NCBI GenBank assembly: GCA_963648205.1
Contig: CAVJCT010000020.1
Coordinates: 1-27,670 of the forward strand
DNA: 27,670 nt
Direction: 5' to 3'
Origin: UBA1181 sp963648205
GTDB taxonomy: Bacteria > Bacteroidota > Bacteroidia > Bacteroidales > Paludibacteraceae
Both the position numbers and the translations under genes were made by a program. The notes under the pieces are model-generated. The model did no database searches. It saw only the letters and a program-made list of their open reading frames with translations, and was not told where the DNA came from. Positions 1 through 7,078 of the stretch are shown one piece after another. Within the stretch, counting starts at the first letter, position 1. Each line of letters begins with the position of its first letter.

Positions 1-33
1 AGAGGCGTTGTGAAACGCCTCTTAGTTTTTTTA
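1..33 (+). terminator. Intrinsic terminator of a gene lying left of the window
   Basis: A perfect 9-bp inverted repeat (1-9 with 14-22, loop GTGA) is followed by a T-rich tract at about 26-33. This is the shape of a rho-independent terminator for a plus-strand gene whose body is outside the window. It may also limit the convergent minus-strand gene ending at 115. Confidence 0.75.
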
Positions 34-114
34 TGCGGTTCGAAAAAGCAAACTGACCATTTTTTATCTGCAATTCCTCCCCATTCAAATCTCAGTGTTA
101 GATTGGCGCACCAA

Positions 115-1902
115 TTACTGCACTCTCCATTCTCCTCCAAATCGAGAGCCACCTATACGAATTATTTTACCAGACTGTTTCAACTTCTTTATATGATAAG
201 AAACGCCATCCTCCGTTATACCACATATTGATGCTATCTCTTTTATAGTTATTTTTGGATTTCTTTTGATTATAGCAATTATAGTTTCCGTAGTTTCCCC
301 ACCTGTTTCCGTAGTTGTTTCCGTAGTTCCTCTCATAGTTTCCGTAGTTGTTTCCGTAGTTTTCTCTCCTGTTTCCGTAGTCTTACTACTTGTTTCCGTA
401 GTTTCCCCACCTGTTTCCGTAGTTGTTTCCGTAGTTTTCTCTCCTGTTTCCGTAGTCTTACTACTTGTTTCCGTAGTTTCCCCACCTGTTTCCGTAGTTG
501 TTTCCGTAGTTTTCTCTCCTGTTTCCGTAGTCTTACTACTTGTTTCCGTAGTTTCCCCACCTGTTTCCGTAGTTGTTTCCGTAGTTCCTCCTATAGTTTC
601 CGTAGTTGTTTCCGTAGTCCCTCCTATAGTTTCCGTAGTCGCTTCCGCATTCAAAAGCAAACATGTTTCGATTCTATCAGGATTATTTTTTTCTACGACA
701 ATCGGTATATTCCAACCATTATCTTTCCAACCTTTGGCAATAACATCTGCACCTGTGCCACCTTTCTCCCCAATACCCAAGAATACGAACATTTTTTGGA
801 TGATAGGGTTCCTACATACGCTATGACCTCCTTCATAATATTCCTTCATGCTTACTAACATCGTTCCTGGATTAGATATCACAATACGATCATCATATCT
901 ATCCACAACGACATTGCCCCTCACAGTGTAAGAAGCATGAATCAGAGCATTGGCGAGTGCTTCTCTAAGAGCCACATGCGCTGTAGTAGTATCATTACGG
1001 AATTGATTATCGTCCAAACTAAATGGAGTCGGCAACGCATGTTGTAACATTGGCAACACCCGAGTGAAAAACTGATAAATATTGGCTTCCCATGTTCCAT
1101 CTGGATATATCCGATTTGTCCAACGCAAATTAGGATCGTTACTCAAGTGTTCACGATAGTCAGGGAAAAATTCTTGACAACACTCAGGATCAGTGATACT
1201 ATTCGTCTTTCCAAACATTAAAATACCTGCGACCGTAAACCCTTCTACAGATGTTGCACGGTCTTTTCGATAAGCACCTATATTCTCCAAAAAACGTTTA
1301 TCGTCAACCTCTACCCAAGGATGATTTTCATGTTTACTACTATAAACACGCCTATATTGTTGTAGAGTTGGCATATCAATATCGTCAATGGAATAACCTC
1401 GCAAAATACGTGAGTCTGCAGATGCCTTCATATTATTAGCATCCGAATACATTTGTCTCACCTCGTCGTCCGTACATAAATAATCCCCTTCATTTCTACG
1501 TTTGTAAGTATGACCAAACGGTGTCAATGTTAGGTGAATCGGGCGCAAGTCGTATCGTGCACGAGGAACATGAAAAGCAAGCAAGAAAAATCCACCTTCT
1601 GTTTTAATATTTTCTATGTCACTCTCAACCAATAACGGAACATTTACACACGATTTATTATGTGCATCATCCCAAAATTCTTTTCTATACTTAGTTATTT
1701 GCTCTTCCGAGAGGCCATCAGGTATAAATTTATGATCTTTTTCTTTTACTCCTAAGACAATCGTTCCTCCATTCGTGTTTGCGAATGACGAAAAAGAACG
1801 CCAAAATTCAACCTTAGGGAAACCTCCTGCTGCAGACTTGTATTCAACCTCAGAGTCTTCCGTCAATTTAAGTTTCAATCTTATTTGTTCAGCAACATCC
1901 AT
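115..1902 (-). CDS. Schlafen-like AlbA_2 / ATP-binding transcriptional regulator with expanded TTET repeat linker
   Basis: A cytoplasmic putative DNA-binding regulator of the COG2865 type. The N-terminal 150 residues match the AlbA_2 (Schlafen-like) domain: an EYK motif, then SFANTNGGTIVLGVKE. The middle matches a GHKL-type ATPase: ALREALANALIHASY looks like the N-box and a later GTGAD segment like a glycine-rich lid. A Thr/Glu-rich linker of about 125 residues built from TTET units follows, then a C-terminal winged helix (IKEIASICGITEDGVSYHIKKL) and a WRVQ end. The longest open frame starts at a TTG at 1914. The ATG at 1902 is preferred, giving 595 aa. Linkers of this kind with TTE/TTQ units are known in the family; the length here is unusual. 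The gene is divergent from the beta-barrel gene. Regulatory targets are unknown. Confidence 0.85.
   Translation of the reverse strand: MDVAEQIRLKLKLTEDSEVEYKSAAGGFPKVEFWRSFSSFANTNGGTIVLGVKEKDHKFIPDGLSEEQITKYRKEFWDDAHNKSCVNVPLLVESDIENIKTEGGFFLLAFHVPRARYDLRPIHLTLTPFGHTYKRRNEGDYLCTDDEVRQMYSDANNMKASADSRILRGYSIDDIDMPTLQQYRRVYSSKHENHPWVEVDDKRFLENIGAYRKDRATSVEGFTVAGILMFGKTNSITDPECCQEFFPDYREHLSNDPNLRWTNRIYPDGTWEANIYQFFTRVLPMLQHALPTPFSLDDNQFRNDTTTAHVALREALANALIHASYTVRGNVVVDRYDDRIVISNPGTMLVSMKEYYEGGHSVCRNPIIQKMFVFLGIGEKGGTGADVIAKGWKDNGWNIPIVVEKNNPDRIETCLLLNAEATTETIGGTTETTTETIGGTTETTTETGGETTETSSKTTETGEKTTETTTETGGETTETSSKTTETGEKTTETTTETGGETTETSSKTTETGEKTTETTTETMRGTTETTTETGGETTETIIAIIKRNPKITIKEIASICGITEDGVSYHIKKLKQSGKIIRIGGSRFGGEWRVQ
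284..645 (-). repeat. In-frame tandem repeat, three identical 75-bp copies plus degenerate flanks
   Basis: The core 12-mer GTTTCCGTAGTT (plus strand) recurs throughout. Three copies of a 75-bp unit begin at 350, 425 and 500 and read as identical. Shorter, diverged units flank them on both sides. On the coding (minus) strand each unit gives 25 residues: TTET units separated by GGE, SSK and GEK. Because 75 is divisible by three, gain or loss of a unit keeps the frame. The repeat lies between the ATPase and winged-helix domains. Confidence 0.95.
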
Positions 1903-1967
1903 ACTACTTTTCAATACGTATTTTAAAAATCAAAGTATTTGATAAACAAAACATTGCGTACTGACGG

Positions 1968-1975
1968 CAAAGGTA
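1968..1975 (-). promoter_or_regulatory. Bacteroidota -7 element for the Schlafen-like regulator
   Basis: CAAAGGTA on the plus strand is TACCTTTG on the minus strand, a full match to TAnnTTTG. It lies 66 bases ahead of the ATG at 1902. No TTTG -33 box is evident at the usual distance. Confidence 0.55.
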
Positions 1976-1989
1976 AAAAATAAAATTTA

Positions 1990-1997
1990 TAAATTTG
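1990..1997 (+). promoter_or_regulatory. Bacteroidota -7 element for the beta-barrel gene
   Basis: TAAATTTG matches TAnnTTTG and lies 28 bases before the ATG at 2026. It sits back to back with the minus-strand box at 1968-1975, so the two divergent promoters are only about 15 bases apart. No clear -33 TTTG was found. Confidence 0.5.
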
Positions 1998-2025
1998 CCC
2001 CACACTATCATAATAACCGAATTAT

Positions 2026-2787
2026 ATGAAAAGTAAATTGCTTTTATTACTGTCTTTTGCATTCACTTGTCTTTCTTCTAACGCCGAACAAACAGAAAAT
2101 GCAATCGCTTTCGAACAAGACCAACCAATGAGTGTTGACACAGTCGCAAAAAAGAAAATTCAGTTCGACTACCATCTGGCGGCAGTGGCAGGCGCAGGCG
2201 TTGCTAACTGGTTGACAGAGAATGATGTTATCGGCAAACGATACACTGCCAATTTCTATGCAGGTGCTTTGCTTGATTTCCAATTCTCAGATGGTTGGCA
2301 AGCTGAAACAGGCTTGACTTTGCAGCATAAAGGATACAGAAAGGAGAACACCGGCTACACCGAATATGAGAAAAAGCACATCCGATTGCTTTACCTCGAG
2401 GTCCCTCTCTATGCTGGATATGAAATCCCTATTTCACAAGTTCATCTCACACCTCTAATCGGTCCGTATCTTGCCTTTGCAGTGATGGGCAAAAATGTCG
2501 GTTTTACCACAAACACTGCAAAAGATAATGATGGAAACGAAATCTATGTACGGAAATGGAGCGACCAAAATATGTTTGAAGAATCCGAACACAATGGCAG
2601 AAAAAAATACCGTCGTTTCGATTGCGGATTGCATTTCGGTGCATCCGTTCGAATCTTTGATAATATTCGTTTAGGTTTGGGATATGAATTTGGATTCGTC
2701 AACGTGCAGAGAAAAGATTATAGCAAGAAAGCCAAGAAGACTAAAAACAGCGATTTCTCATTCCACGTTGCCTACTACTTCTTCTAA
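2026..2787 (+). CDS. PorT-like outer-membrane beta-barrel protein
   Basis: A 253-aa protein with a clear signal peptide (MKSKLLLLLSFAFTCLSSNA) and no internal hydrophobic helices. After about residue 45 it has alternating aromatic and glycine-rich strands (GWQAETGLTLQHKGY, LYLEVPLYAGYEI, GLHFGASVRI, RLGLGYEFGF) and ends in aromatic residues (VAYYFF), as outer-membrane barrels do. This fits the porin-family/OMP_b-brl_2 group common in Bacteroidota. The specific role is unknown. It is a single gene with its own promoter and terminator and is not part of an evident operon. Confidence 0.8.
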   Translation: MKSKLLLLLSFAFTCLSSNAEQTENAIAFEQDQPMSVDTVAKKKIQFDYHLAAVAGAGVANWLTENDVIGKRYTANFYAGALLDFQFSDGWQAETGLTLQHKGYRKENTGYTEYEKKHIRLLYLEVPLYAGYEIPISQVHLTPLIGPYLAFAVMGKNVGFTTNTAKDNDGNEIYVRKWSDQNMFEESEHNGRKKYRRFDCGLHFGASVRIFDNIRLGLGYEFGFVNVQRKDYSKKAKKTKNSDFSFHVAYYFF

Positions 2788-2807
2788 GATTTGTCCTTTA
2801 TAAAATA

Positions 2808-2840
2808 AAAAAGCCCACAGTTTCGCACCGTGGGCTTTTT
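2808..2840. terminator. Bidirectional intrinsic terminator between convergent genes
   Basis: An 11-bp perfect inverted repeat (2808-2818 with 2830-2840, 11-base loop) has A-rich sequence on its left and T-rich sequence on its right. It can terminate both the beta-barrel gene (plus) and the lamin-tail gene (minus). Confidence 0.85.
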
Positions 2841-2859
2841 CGTGTATTCTTGAAAATCA

Positions 2860-4617
2860 CTACTTTGAAAGCAGGACAACAAATACTCGTCTTGTTCGCC
2901 ACCCATTCGTAGGATTATGCACTTCTATCACCGCGACGTAGGGTGCGACACTCAAAACATCACCTGAATCACCGCAACCATTCCACTCAATATCACCCGA
3001 CACTGCCAGCGACTCATTGTTCAAGAGAGTACGCACACACCGACCTTCAACAGTATAGACTTTGAGGGAAGCAAGATAATTCGGGGCATCAAAAGCGTAC
3101 GATATATGAAAATGATTTTCGGCATCCTTATAGGGATAACAAATTTCGTTGGCAGAAAGTGTGAAATCAAAATTTTCGACAGAGCCAGACTCTCCCTGCG
3201 CCCAATAGCCCGGCGTAGCATAACCATTGATTGCCACAGCGGAAGTCCACTCGTTGCTCTCTAACGAAATTCTTTCTAAAGAGACACCCTTCCCTTTATT
3301 CGGCACACTCTCCACATGCATATCCGACTCATAGTGAAATTCATCTATGATCGTTGAGTCTTTTGACTTGAAAAGCACGATTGCACCATTTTCATTTCGC
3401 AATGATGGGAATGAAGAAAGTTCGATGAAAGCGTCATTTTTTGAATTATAGAAAGAGGTTACGCCATTGATATCGTCCGTCAACACCTTTATCTCTTCAG
3501 GGAAAATCAGCGATGATTCCGAAGAAATCTTTTTAGCAGAATAGAGCGATGAATCCGACGATTTTCGTGTGGAGAATTTCAAAGTCGACAAATCAATAAC
3601 CTTGTCGCTCACGTTGATTATCTCAGCAAACTCACTACCATCCGTTTGCGCGTTGAAAAGCACTTCCGTGAACAAGATATCCTGTGGTTCTGCTTCTTCT
3701 GTCATAGCATACGTCAAAATTGTATCTTCTGCTACATTTCCTACATAATCCGTCAAGTTGGAGACAGACAATTCGTAGCGTGTTCCCTTGTACAATTCCT
3801 CATTCAGTCGCAGTGCCACTGATTTTTGACTTTTCGCCCATTCCATCGAGAAATCGACATTAGGATTTGAGGAAATTTCCACATTATCCTTATCCACCCA
3901 TTCATCAAAAGTGAGCGTCAGAAGAGAGTCGGACATTGTCATTTTCTCCACTTTAGGGGCAACATCATCCACAACAGATTTTCCCGAGACAACAAACTTA
4001 TCGAAGGAAATCTTCTGAGCATTCGTCTTCGTGTATTTACAATAAATTCCAGTGAATGAAGAGGTCAGGAAAGTCGAATCCACCACAGAAAAATCCATCG
4101 TATAGTCCGTTTCACCATCCAACTTTGTGTAGACTTTCCACTCAGCCTCTTTCGAGCGCATCACCTTCACCGACAGTTTTACATCACTCAAGTTGACACG
4201 ATTTTCAACGCTTTCACCCAACTTCTGAGAAGTCTTATTCTTCATACGATAGAGCAGCACCTGCTTCTTTGAACTACCGATTTGAAGGTAGTAACCATTC
4301 AACGCATCATTGAGCGCGATGTTATCGCTTGTCAAATAGATACGCACAAAATTAGCACTCGAAGGGCAGAAGTTCAGTTGCAGAGAGGCCATCCAAGCAC
4401 AATCATCCATCGCAGTGGAATAGGTTGAGAGGTAGGCAGTCGCACTGTTGCCAGCATCCGACAAACAGAGGTTGCTAAACGACACAGAAAACTTAGAAAC
4501 GTCGCCGTTCCAACTCGATTTCAGTTGATTACCAACGAAATCATCACTCACTTGACCGTAAATGGAGAAGACAGATACCACTATCCCCACCAAAACAGGT
4601 AAAAATCTTAGTCTCAT
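2860..4617 (-). CDS. Secreted lamin-tail-domain protein with T9SS-type C-terminal domain
   Basis: A 585-aa exported protein. A signal peptide (residues 1-21) precedes a beta-sandwich of about 190 residues that resembles concanavalin/laminin-G folds. An SbsA-type Ig-like module follows (about 215-305; DSLLTLTFDEWVD), then a lamin-tail domain (about 315-465; ILFTEVLFNAQTDGSEFAEI). The C-terminal region (about 490-585) has a FlgD/T9SS-like pattern (LKVYTVEGRCVRTLL) that would direct secretion through the type 9 system. No catalytic motif was recognised, so a surface adhesion or scaffold role is an inference. The same lamin-tail module occurs in the CotH protein at 10098-12536. The gene is transcribed alone and is divergent from asd. 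Confidence 0.78.
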   Translation of the reverse strand: MRLRFLPVLVGIVVSVFSIYGQVSDDFVGNQLKSSWNGDVSKFSVSFSNLCLSDAGNSATAYLSTYSTAMDDCAWMASLQLNFCPSSANFVRIYLTSDNIALNDALNGYYLQIGSSKKQVLLYRMKNKTSQKLGESVENRVNLSDVKLSVKVMRSKEAEWKVYTKLDGETDYTMDFSVVDSTFLTSSFTGIYCKYTKTNAQKISFDKFVVSGKSVVDDVAPKVEKMTMSDSLLTLTFDEWVDKDNVEISSNPNVDFSMEWAKSQKSVALRLNEELYKGTRYELSVSNLTDYVGNVAEDTILTYAMTEEAEPQDILFTEVLFNAQTDGSEFAEIINVSDKVIDLSTLKFSTRKSSDSSLYSAKKISSESSLIFPEEIKVLTDDINGVTSFYNSKNDAFIELSSFPSLRNENGAIVLFKSKDSTIIDEFHYESDMHVESVPNKGKGVSLERISLESNEWTSAVAINGYATPGYWAQGESGSVENFDFTLSANEICYPYKDAENHFHISYAFDAPNYLASLKVYTVEGRCVRTLLNNESLAVSGDIEWNGCGDSGDVLSVAPYVAVIEVHNPTNGWRTRRVFVVLLSK

Positions 4618-4643
4618 TTTTCAAATATATTTTGTATTAATTC

Positions 4644-4651
4644 TATCTTTG
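4644..4651 (+). promoter_or_regulatory. Bacteroidota -7 element for asd
   Basis: TATCTTTG matches TAnnTTTG exactly and lies 72 bases before the asd ATG. The -33 box is not obvious at the standard spacing. Confidence 0.55.
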
Positions 4652-4663
4652 CACAGGTTTTGG

Positions 4664-4696
4664 CAAAGATAAAAAAATTTCCAAAACAAGACCAAA
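4664..4696 (-). promoter_or_regulatory. Minus-strand promoter for the lamin-tail gene
   Basis: On the minus strand TATCTTTG (4671-4664) is preceded by TTTG (4696-4693) with a 21-base gap, close to the sigma-ABfr consensus. It lies about 47 bases ahead of the ATG at 4617. Confidence 0.6.
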
Positions 4697-4723
4697 AATA
4701 ATTAACAACTAATTGTCAACTAA

Positions 4724-5734
4724 ATGAAAGTAGCAATTGTAGGAGCCAGTGGTGCAGTAGGACAGGAGTTCCTCCGCGTATTAGCAGAAAGAAATTTTCC
4801 AATCGATGAATTGGTTCTTTTCGGATCATCAAGAAGTGCAGGTAGAGAGTACGAGTTCAAAGGAAAGAAGTACACCGTCAAGGAGTTGAAGCATGGTGAT
4901 GATTTTAAAGGAATCGACATTGCATTCACATCCGCAGGAGCTGGAATTTCAAAAGAGTACGCTGCAGACATTACTAAATATGGTGCAGTGATGATTGACA
5001 ATTCAAGTGCGTTCCGTATGGACAGCGATGTACCTTTGGTTGTTCCTGAGTGCAACGCTGAAGACGCTCTCAACCGTCCTCGTGGAATCATCGCCAACCC
5101 TAACTGTACTACTATTATGATGGTAGTCGTTCTTCAACCATTGGAGAAGTTGAGCCACATCAAGCGCATCCACATCGCAAGTTACCAAGCAGCAAGTGGT
5201 GCAGGAGCAGCAGCAATGGCTGAGTTGGAGCAGCAATACCGCGAGGTACTCGACCACAAGCCTGTAACTGTCAACAAGTTCGCTTACCAACTCGCATACA
5301 ACGTAATTCCTCAAATCGATGTCTTCACCGACAACGGTTACACGAAGGAAGAGATGAAGATGTTCAACGAGACACGCAAGATCATGCACAGCGACGTTGC
5401 TTGCTCAGCAATGTGTGTTCGTGTTCCTTCTCTCCGTTCTCACTCAGAGGCAGTATGGATCGAGACAGAGAAGCCAATCTCAGTAGAAGAGGCTCGTGAG
5501 GCATTGTCTAAGGGCGAAGGAGTTCAGGTAATGGACGATCCAGCAAACAAGAAATACCCAATGCCTTTGTTCTTGGCAGGAAAAGACGACGTTTACGTTG
5601 GTCGTATCCGCAAAGACTTGGCTAACGACAACGGTTTGACCCTTTGGTTGGTTGGAGACCAGATCAAGAAGGGTGCAGCTTTGAACGCTGTCCAAATCGC
5701 TGAATACCTCATCAAGGTAGGAAACGTGAAATAA
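4724..5734 (+). CDS. asd: Aspartate-semialdehyde dehydrogenase
   Basis: Catalyses the NADPH-dependent conversion of L-4-aspartyl phosphate to L-aspartate 4-semialdehyde, the branch step toward lysine/diaminopimelate, threonine and methionine; cytoplasmic. At 336 aa it has the usual length. The Rossmann motif GASGAVGQ is at residues 7-14, the catalytic Cys128 sits in NPNCTT, and the conserved acid/base His240 is in RSHSEAVW. The AGAGIS and DNSSAFR segments are also typical. It is a stand-alone gene with its own promoter and a strong terminator. Codon choice is regular for the window, and it is a core gene with no sign of transfer. Confidence 0.97.
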   Translation: MKVAIVGASGAVGQEFLRVLAERNFPIDELVLFGSSRSAGREYEFKGKKYTVKELKHGDDFKGIDIAFTSAGAGISKEYAADITKYGAVMIDNSSAFRMDSDVPLVVPECNAEDALNRPRGIIANPNCTTIMMVVVLQPLEKLSHIKRIHIASYQAASGAGAAAMAELEQQYREVLDHKPVTVNKFAYQLAYNVIPQIDVFTDNGYTKEEMKMFNETRKIMHSDVACSAMCVRVPSLRSHSEAVWIETEKPISVEEAREALSKGEGVQVMDDPANKKYPMPLFLAGKDDVYVGRIRKDLANDNGLTLWLVGDQIKKGAALNAVQIAEYLIKVGNVK

Positions 5735-5758
5735 CATTTTACATTTTGTTCTATAGAA

Positions 5759-5801
5759 GAGAGGCGTTGGAAGCATCCGTTTCCAATGCCTCTCGTTTTT
5801 T
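5759..5801 (+). terminator. Intrinsic terminator of asd
   Basis: A 14-bp stem (5759-5772 with 5781-5794, one G-U pair, 8-base loop) is followed by a T run at 5796-5801. The T-rich tract just beyond it also supplies the -33 element of the next promoter. Confidence 0.92.
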
Positions 5802-5804
5802 GTT

Positions 5805-5835
5805 TTTGTTCATACAACAAAGTTTTATATTTTTG
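5805..5835 (+). promoter_or_regulatory. Sigma-ABfr promoter of the CHASE2-caspase operon
   Basis: TTTG at 5805-5808, exactly 19 bases, then TATTTTTG at 5828-5835: a full match to TTTG-N19-TAnnTTTG. The leader to the ATG at 5914 would be about 70 bases. The -33 box directly abuts the asd terminator T tract, so the operon is insulated from asd. Confidence 0.75.
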
Positions 5836-5913
5836 TGAGGATAGTAATATCAGATTACGACAAACAACATTGTAAAACACATATTTCTAAAACTAAGTCT
5901 GACTGCTGACACC

Positions 5914-7053
5914 ATGAAAAAACTTTTCACACAATTCATTCCACATGCATTGGGCGTGATGGTCGTTATCATCTCGGTATGCTTCATCGTGAGCAAGATC
6001 GGATTTAGTTCGGCATATCTCGACCCCGTGAGTGTCGTGATTAACAAATTCAACATCACAGACTCCTACTTCGAGATTATCAATCAGAACGCGAAAGAAG
6101 TAATGGATTTCAATGATGATGTCGTTCTCTTCGACATTTCCAACTGCTACGACCGTGCAGAGATTGCAGACGGCATACAGAGGCTACACGATTATGGTGC
6201 GAAAGTCATAGCCTTAGATGTGATTTTTGGTCCGAACGGTAGAGACACGCTCGCCAACGACAGTCTGAAACGCACGGTGGCACGGTGTAAAAATGTCATC
6301 GCTGCTTGTAGAATGGTGCCTAATTACGACACCTTTGTCAAAGAAGAATCTTACTTTGTGAAAGAGACAGGTTGCGTCGAGGCTTGCGTGAATGTGGAGA
6401 ATGAGACAGTTCGCACCTTCAGTCGCACCCTTCAATTTGGCGACACCACCCTCAGCACCTATGTTCACGAAATCATCAAGATGGCTTACCCCGATATTTA
6501 TGAAAAATGGGAAGCAAGACCATCCGACACCGAGATTATCAACTACAAGCAAACCCTATTTAATAAGATACACATCTACGATCCTCTCTTCCCCGAGGAG
6601 GTTGAAGGCAAGATATTCTTGATGGGAGACTTTGCCGATTTGCGAGATTTCCACGAGATACCAGTGAAGATAGACGGCAGCAGACGAATCTGCGGAACGA
6701 CGATTCACGGATATTCCATATCAACCCTGACCAAAGAGGGACGGTTGATTGACAATATGAGCGACCAAGGTGCACTTATTTTAGGTTTGATTGTTACCTT
6801 TATATTCTGTGTTATATATGTAACAATCAATGAGTTGTACAATGATTACTCTGGATTCTTATCCACTTCGACACAGATCGTTGTCATGATAAGTTTAGTC
6901 TTCATATCAGGCTATTTCTTTATCGAGAAGCAATACAACATTCGGATGCTCTATGCGTTGTTAGGAACAGGAATGGGAGGCTACGCAGCCGAAATCTTCT
7001 ATTTTCTGCTGTTGAAATGGCGGAAATGGACTGGCAAGAGTGAAGCAAATTAG
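5914..7053 (+). CDS. CHASE2-domain membrane sensor without an output domain
   Basis: A 379-aa inner-membrane protein. One N-terminal helix (about residues 10-30) is followed by an extracytoplasmic CHASE2-type domain (about 35-280). Its characteristic segments are DVVLFDISN, a GAKVIALDVIFGP-like stretch and, near the end, KIFLMGDFADLRDFHEIPV and GTTIHGYSISTL. Three C-terminal helices follow (about 287-305, 321-338, 345-367). In characterised CHASE2 proteins this arrangement precedes a histidine kinase, Ser/Thr kinase or adenylate cyclase. Here the chain stops after a basic tail of about 12 residues (RKWTGKSEAN). Downstream, 25 bases away, is the caspase gene, so signalling through a partner protein is inferred. 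The ligand is unknown. Confidence 0.83.
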   Translation: MKKLFTQFIPHALGVMVVIISVCFIVSKIGFSSAYLDPVSVVINKFNITDSYFEIINQNAKEVMDFNDDVVLFDISNCYDRAEIADGIQRLHDYGAKVIALDVIFGPNGRDTLANDSLKRTVARCKNVIAACRMVPNYDTFVKEESYFVKETGCVEACVNVENETVRTFSRTLQFGDTTLSTYVHEIIKMAYPDIYEKWEARPSDTEIINYKQTLFNKIHIYDPLFPEEVEGKIFLMGDFADLRDFHEIPVKIDGSRRICGTTIHGYSISTLTKEGRLIDNMSDQGALILGLIVTFIFCVIYVTINELYNDYSGFLSTSTQIVVMISLVFISGYFFIEKQYNIRMLYALLGTGMGGYAAEIFYFLLLKWRKWTGKSEAN

Positions 7054-7078
7054 TGATAATAAAAAAAAATGATATAAG

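Noticed and set aside
284..645. Possible CRISPR array because of regularly repeated 12-mers
   Set aside because: There are no unique spacers. The units are contiguous, in frame and encode a Thr/Glu linker.
266..826. A 186-aa plus-strand open frame rich in VSVV, and a minus-strand frame rich in LRKQ, over the repeat region
   Set aside because: Both are alternative frames of the 75-bp coding repeat, which lacks stops in several frames. The minus-strand frame with AlbA_2, ATPase and winged-helix domains explains the region.
1..5794. The two terminators at 1-22 and 5759-5794 share AGAGGCGTT in the left arm and could be copies of one element
   Set aside because: The similarity covers only about ten bases of a stem, and the loops and flanks differ. 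Convergence of GC-rich terminator stems is a simpler explanation than a mobile repeat.
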